From Monarcha castaneiventris obscurior (taxonomy: Eukaryota > Chordata > Aves > Passeriformes > Monarchidae): a DNA stretch of 64,000 nt. The DNA lies in assembly GCA_026261815.1 (NCBI GenBank), contig JAMPIT010000230.1, positions 42,988,501 to 43,052,500 of the forward strand, written 5' to 3'. Below the pieces are notes generated by a model, which saw only the letters and a program-made list of their open reading frames with translations, was not told the DNA's origin and did no database searches. The position numbers were made by a program, and so were the translations under genes. Shown here in pieces: positions 39,423 to 64,000 of this stretch. How positions within the stretch are numbered: the stretch's first letter is position 1; the number at the start of each line of letters is the position of its first letter.

Positions 39423-40410
39423 CCTTTTCCAAGGCCACTTGTAAAACATTTGTGAGAAAGGGAGCTTAACTCCCAGGTGTCTGGAAAGGAGCTTGGCAGA
39501 TGAAATTATTATTGTAGCCTTCTGATACTGGAGTTAGAGCGCTGATTAGGATAGAGAAAGCTGTGTGAAACTTTGTGTGGTTAAAGGCACTGTGAGAAAA
39601 CTTATCTTGTCGTTTTATTTAGCACTGTCACTTAAAGTATAAGAACACTTGCGGCTTGTGACTACCTGACTAAAATGCTTTTGTGCATCACCTACAGCTC
39701 TTAATAAATCTATTCAATTAGTAGTTAGGTGAACTGGGGAGTGAAATACAATGAATACTAAGGTCTCCTCCTGGTCAGAGCACTACAAATCAGTCAGAAT
39801 AAAGGAAGGAAACTGGGTTTCCATATCCACCTTTCATTCCCCTGCTGTGTTGCCTAAAGAACAACATACCTTTTAATTTATTATTTCCAAGTAAACAAAA
39901 TCAATTTATTTGCATTCCACACACCTGTCATAAAGTTGTAGGGCAAGAAATACAATTAAGCAAAAGTACTGCACTCAATACTTCAAGGTAACCCTCTTGT
40001 TACTGGACTTCAGTCTCCCATCTTTCACTAAAAATGATAACTTTTGTTTAAATGCAATTACTAACCAGACTCAAACAAGATCTTGAACAGGCCGGATCAA
40101 CTGCATATTTGTGAGGGTTTCTCTAATTTTAAGGTAAAAGCAAATTTCCTCTGGTCCTTGACAAGCACTTATCTTGATAGCCATGTCTCCTAAACAGCCT
40201 CACAGCTCAAGTCAAGAGCATCCAGGTTGTGCAAGAAAAATGTCAGCAAATGTATTTCTGTGCTGATGAACGGAACCAGAAAAGTTCAAGTAAGCAGCCA
40301 ATGGTTAATTCATTCTTTTAGATGAGTCTCAGCAAGTCAGAGTATTTACTCCTTTGTTGACATATGCCCAAATATTCCTTTTGTATGCTGGAAAGCTACA
40401 AGATTACTCA

Positions 40411-40464
40411 TGGGTGTGTATGTATATATATATGTGTATGTGTGTGTGTGTGTGTGTGTGTGTA
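40411..40464. repeat. (TG)n/(TA)n microsatellite
   Basis: GTGTGTATGTATATATATATG followed by about 12 TG copies. Simple dinucleotide repeat, no other content. Confidence 0.93.
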
Positions 40465-41349
40465 TTCAATGGATTCAAACAAGTTTTAAGCATACAAAAT
40501 AAATGGACATACTAATCTCTAGGAACCTTTGGTTCTGTACTTCTTTAAATTTGTTCCTCTTTTATAGAGAATACAGATAAATTTTGTATTTACAAATGTA
40601 GCATGTCCTCATGGGAATAATCAGGTTGCCACACAGCACCTCTCTCACAATTCTAATATGAGACCAGTGCAACAAGACTTTAATATCCATTTACAAGTCT
40701 GGTTTCAATTTTCTGAAAGGACAACAGATCTATTAATTTTCAAACCCAGGGTCATGTGGACTCACACAGAAGGTGTGAAAGAGTGTGCAGACTTGAATCT
40801 GATGCTATGCTGCAGGAAGCTGGTATGTAGGGAGACAGGCAGCAGGTATAGGAGGCTCCAGTATCAGGTGGCAAAAAAAATGTCATTTCATGTACTGAAA
40901 TTTTTATTAAAATATCTTTGGACCACTTAAAAGAAAACATAATTTATTGTTTAATACCAGATGAACATACTAAAACCAGCTGTTTCACACAGCAACTTGA
41001 AATTTGCTCCTCAATGAAGCTTTACAGGCCGAATAATTTTGACTGTCCTGTCACACAGCAGAACTGGTTTCTTATGGTTACAGAATACACCATACATCCA
41101 AATAATTTCAAAGTCACTAGTCACATTTCCACCACCTTGTACTCCCAAACCCCATCAGCTCTCAGTGTTGTTTTGAATTTCAGCACATCCTGTTACAGAA
41201 AAAGTGCTGAAATGCCCTTTCTACGCCCATCTGCCCAAGATTGTTACTCTCCCTTGAAGACCTGGGGGCCAGAAGCAGAACCTGAGGGTCTTGCCCCAGG
41301 TTCGGGGAGGCAGGAGTTGCCAGGATCCCTTTAAAAGTAGGACAACACC

Positions 41350-42270
41350 CACACAGGCCTCTCTTTTGTTCTGCTAGCTACTGAGGCAGCGCAAGGCAGA
41401 AGCTCCCCTTTGTTTTGGTCTCTGGGCCATCAAAGACGTTTTCTTCAGACCTTTTTTTTCTTCCTTTCTTTTTCATTGCTGTCACCCAGGCTGGCCAGCC
41501 ATGGCACCACAGTGGGAAAAACAGAACAGCTCCTGCCCCATATTGTCACTCCAGCCCACCAGCAGCGCTCAGTTGAAGTGGGAGGGCGCGGGGTCCAGGT
41601 TGCCCCAGCCATCCGCCTGTCATCTTCTGCTGAGGAAGAGGCCAAGTCCCTCCATGAGTTCCAGCTGCTGACCAGTCCCAGCTGCCACTGCTGATGGAAC
41701 TGCTGCCGCTGCTGGGAGAGAGACTCTGTCGGGTGATGTGGAGCAAACGGATCAGCAGCATTTGATTGCTTTTGGAGTCCAGGTTTCTTTTTGTTTTGTC
41801 CTTGTTCCTTGTTGGTTGTTGTTTGGGGGAAAAGGGACTTTCATAATCACAGAGTTTCAGCGGGGACTTTTATAATAACAGAGTGTCAGATGCATAGTGT
41901 GGGGGTTGTTTTCCCTTTGTTCTCCCTCCACCACATGGTCAGGAGAAGGGGCTTCTCCACCAGCTTGTCTTTGTCTCCTGGACCACGTGGTCTTTTATGA
42001 AGGCCAACATTTCTGCAGACGGGCTTCTCTGCTATCTTCTTTACTTTGTTCACAGATAGTCCATGGGATTCAGCACCTTTGTATCTAGTGATGATTACTG
42101 TTATTCTGTCTGTTGCTAATTCATTTTTTAATATACTATTATTTTTTCACTTATGTGTTCTTGCTTTCATCTCTGCTTATTGGTGAAAGGGGAGCAAAAA
42201 AAGGGGCAATAACTCATTTTGGAGTGTCTGCCCCAGAAACTGTCTTAAACCAAGACACACACAGCCATAG
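41350..42270 (-). mobile_element. Probable ERV LTR or LTR-plus-leader remnant
   Basis: Reading the minus strand from about 42265, the sequence begins TGTGTCTTGGTTTAAGACAG, which resembles the 5' end of avian ERV LTRs as I remember them. A GC-rich stretch at about 41,400-41,760 then looks like distal LTR or leader sequence. Neither precise termini nor a target-site duplication could be defined. The block ends 300 bp before the solo LTR. Boundaries and class are uncertain. Confidence 0.4.
41834..41889. repeat. 27-bp imperfect direct duplication
   Basis: Copies at 41834-41860 and 41863-41889 both begin GGGACTTT and end in the AGAG(T)nTCAG pattern, with three mismatches. They lie within the LTR-like block. 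Confidence 0.8.
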
Positions 42271-42571
42271 TGTTTCTTGACTTAAATTCCCTGTTTACAA
42301 CTTCCCCCCTACTTGAAGAAAACTAAGTTAATGCTTTTCCACAGCTTAAAGATAAAATACATTTTTTTAAACAAGCTGTCTGAGATCCCAAATAGTTATG
42401 AACACGTAAGTAGCCAACTGGAACAAATACAATTTAAAAAAAAAACAAACCCAAAACACCACCAAACCACTGAGCCCCTCAGTGTCAAAACCAAATTGCA
42501 CTGTCTCCAATGGTTTAGGCTTCTTTTGTATTAGTTGATATCATCAACTAGAATCAAAATCTTTATACCTT

Positions 42572-43010
42572 TGATGCCTTCTCCAGCCACCTAGAAACAG
42601 AGACTAGACAAGAGTAAGGGAATAAAGATAGGTATTTATTTGAAGGGCCTTCAAGGTAAGCCTTGGGGAGCCAGAGGCTGCCTCCATGAAATGGACCCTA
42701 AGATGGACGACAGGTCACGAGTTCTTCACACTTTTGTAGGTTTGGTTCATTAGCATACCACGGTTAATTCTCTAATTAAAGCCCCAGTTCAATGATGTAA
42801 CTCCTCTCAGCTTGCTCCCCCCTTAGAGTCTTTGGTTTACACATTTTGGGCCTAGAAGAGCCTGGCTGTCCTTGAAGGCAAAGCCTGGAGAGGCTTTGTT
42901 ATGTCTACCTAGCACGAGAGAGCGGGAATGACAGGCTACAAGGAACTTCAGAGTTACACTCTAAGAAGTACAGAAATTGTAAAATATAAAAGTTAAAACC
43001 TAAGGCATCA
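42572..43010 (-). mobile_element. Solo LTR of an endogenous retrovirus
   Basis: 439 bp bounded by perfect inverted ends TGATGCC (42572-42578) and GGCATCA (43004-43010). It is flanked by a matching 4-bp duplication cctt (42568-42571 and 43011-43014). The minus-strand orientation is set by AATAAA at 42640-42635, about 70 bp before the right end of the LTR, where a retroviral R/U5 would lie. No internal retroviral sequence or second LTR is adjacent, so it reads as a solo LTR. It resembles passerine LTRs as I remember them, but the family name needs a library search. It lies 605 bp downstream of the KIAA1143 stop on the same strand. Confidence 0.75.
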
Positions 43011-43614
43011 CCTTGCTATCACAACCAATTCAAACTAATTTGATGTTTCTTAGACTGCATTCACCAAAGACAGGATCAAGACTACATGACTTCAGCAACT
43101 GCAGCCTCATTTACTGCAAGGCTCTGCAAAGAGCTTATCTTACAAAACACAAATGCAAAGGTTGTGCAAACTTTTGTTAAGCTATGAGACAGAAAACTTC
43201 TGTCTCTGTTCCACAGCAATGAGGTGTCTCTCTTTTGAATGTCAATAATAACAGGTAAAAACCACACAACTGTCAACTAAAGCTATTCAATATACAGGAA
43301 ATACATTTTAGTAATGGAGGGCATTTTAAAATGGATTGATTAAAAATCTATAAGCTGCATATATACAGGTATGTCTTGCTACTCATTTGTGACCTCAAAT
43401 AGCTTTTACATACATGGTTAAATTCTCTTTTAAAATAAAGACACGACATACAGTTCCAATTAACCACAAAGACTTAGCTCTTGCTAATTTTATACTATAT
43501 TTCTCTAGTTGGACTATAACAAAGTAAGAGAAAACCATGCTTCAATTTCTATGAAAGACCTCAATGTTATTCAGGTCTCTAGAAGGGCAAGTAAAATATA
43601 AAAAAATACAACCC
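43011..43614 (-). other. KIAA1143: KIAA1143 3' UTR candidate (proximal part)
   Basis: About 600 bases between the KIAA1143 stop codon and the solo LTR. On the minus strand I see neither AATAAA nor ATTAAA here. Only weak variants occur (TATAAA near 43487, AATATA near 43494). No coding signal was seen. The true transcript end is unknown. Confidence 0.4.
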
Positions 43615-63418
<19,804 letters not shown>

Positions 63419-64000
63419 GTAAGTGTTGGAGGTGAGGGAGAGAGAATTTGCTACTTCTGTAGCCTAGAAGGGCCTTAATTAAGTTTCTGAACAATTAATA
63501 TTTTTGTAGGAACTGACCTACAGGGGTCATAATTTCCTTATGGATCCCATTTCCTGTACTTGTATCTGATACCTTGCAGAAATTGTTAACATGGTTTTAT
63601 TTTCTTCCTCATAAGTTCGGGTACTGGACTATGGTTTTATTATATGATACCTAAAAATTCTTCCACTTCAAAAGAGATATGCTGCTTAATCCTTTAAGTA
63701 ACCAAAAGTTTGCATGTGATTCCTTGTCAATTTAGGTCAGAGGGAAGACACAATGTTGCATTCTTCTTTAAGCTTGGAACTGGATTCTTTTTCCACCTCT
63801 TCCCTTTTTTGCCCCTTCCAGAGGAACCTAAGAGGGATGCTTACTTTCAGTAGATGTTTGATTTCAGTGTAAGATGGAAATAGAGGTTTTAGGTAATTTT
63901 CCATAAGCTTCTCACTGGGCCATTTTGTCTGCAATGCAAATCCCAGCAGAGCTTCCTAGAATGTATGTTTCTCACTGAAATGTGGTGCTTGATAATGTTT
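63419..64000 (+). other. KIF15: Start of KIF15 intron 11
   Basis: Donor gtaagt at 63419. No exon matching the next expected KIF15 coding segment is seen before the window ends. Confidence 0.8.

Larger units (their letters stand above)
35470..41340. other. Gene-less stretch
   Basis: Mostly unique AT-rich sequence. A site-dense block lies at about 36,280-36,540 (AATCATAAAACTGATTTAAG, CCTTAAATTATAAAGCCGCC). An unclassified old repeat-like stretch lies at 37.13-37.72 kb, and small direct repeats at 36.86 and 39.38 kb. No supported exon. Confidence 0.5.

Noticed and set aside
41480..41520. Alu-like wording GTCACCCAGGCTGG
   Set aside because: A short chance match. No Alu body, right arm or A tail, and the rest of the repeat content is avian.
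63741..63860. Possible next KIF15 exon after CCCCTTCCAG at about 63,821
   Set aside because: The downstream reading does not match the expected KIF15 segment and lacks a fitting donor.

Overview
The window looks like avian nuclear DNA, probably from a songbird. The interspersed repeats are mainly short 3' fragments of CR1 LINEs plus endogenous-retrovirus LTR remnants. I see no mammalian SINEs. The genes are spliced vertebrate genes. The songbird suggestion rests on remembered LTR resemblance only and is an inference.

Layout. Positions 1 to about 43,600 hold no protein-coding exon that I can support. This is a gene-poor flank. It carries AT-rich, homeobox-site-like stretches that read like conserved non-coding elements (clearest at 6.55-7.76 kb, also near 0.2, 12.2, 19.6, 20.1, 22.2, 26, 27.6 and 36.3 kb), a few microsatellites, CR1 pieces (29.87-30.14 and 34.55-35.09 kb, the latter old), an orphan CpG island (30.32-30.66 kb), and two LTR-type insertions (41.35-42.27 and 42.57-43.01 kb).

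From 43.6 kb to the end lies a head-to-head gene pair. KIAA1143 (minus strand, complete, three coding exons, 159 aa) and KIF15 (plus strand, first eleven coding exons, 407 codons, cut by the window end) diverge from one CpG-island promoter. Their ATGs are only 270 bp apart. The same pair lies head to head at human 3p21.31 (known synteny). The shared promoter shows abutting E2F-like and CHR-like motifs, a YY1-like site just upstream of the KIF15 ATG, a CCAAT box and an E-box. This fits a G2/M-expressed spindle motor sharing a promoter with a housekeeping-like gene.

The KIF15 part covers the whole kinesin motor domain (P-loop, SSRSH switch I, DLAGSE switch II, YRDSKLT) and the neck or start of the stalk. 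All splice sites are GT-AG and every junction keeps frame, so the gene looks intact. CR1 fragments sit in the first introns of both genes and in KIF15 intron 3.

I found no undescribed multi-gene system. The observations most worth checking are the orphan CpG island, the 6.5-7.8 kb candidate regulatory cluster, and a solo LTR with intact ends that may supply the poly(A) signal of KIAA1143.
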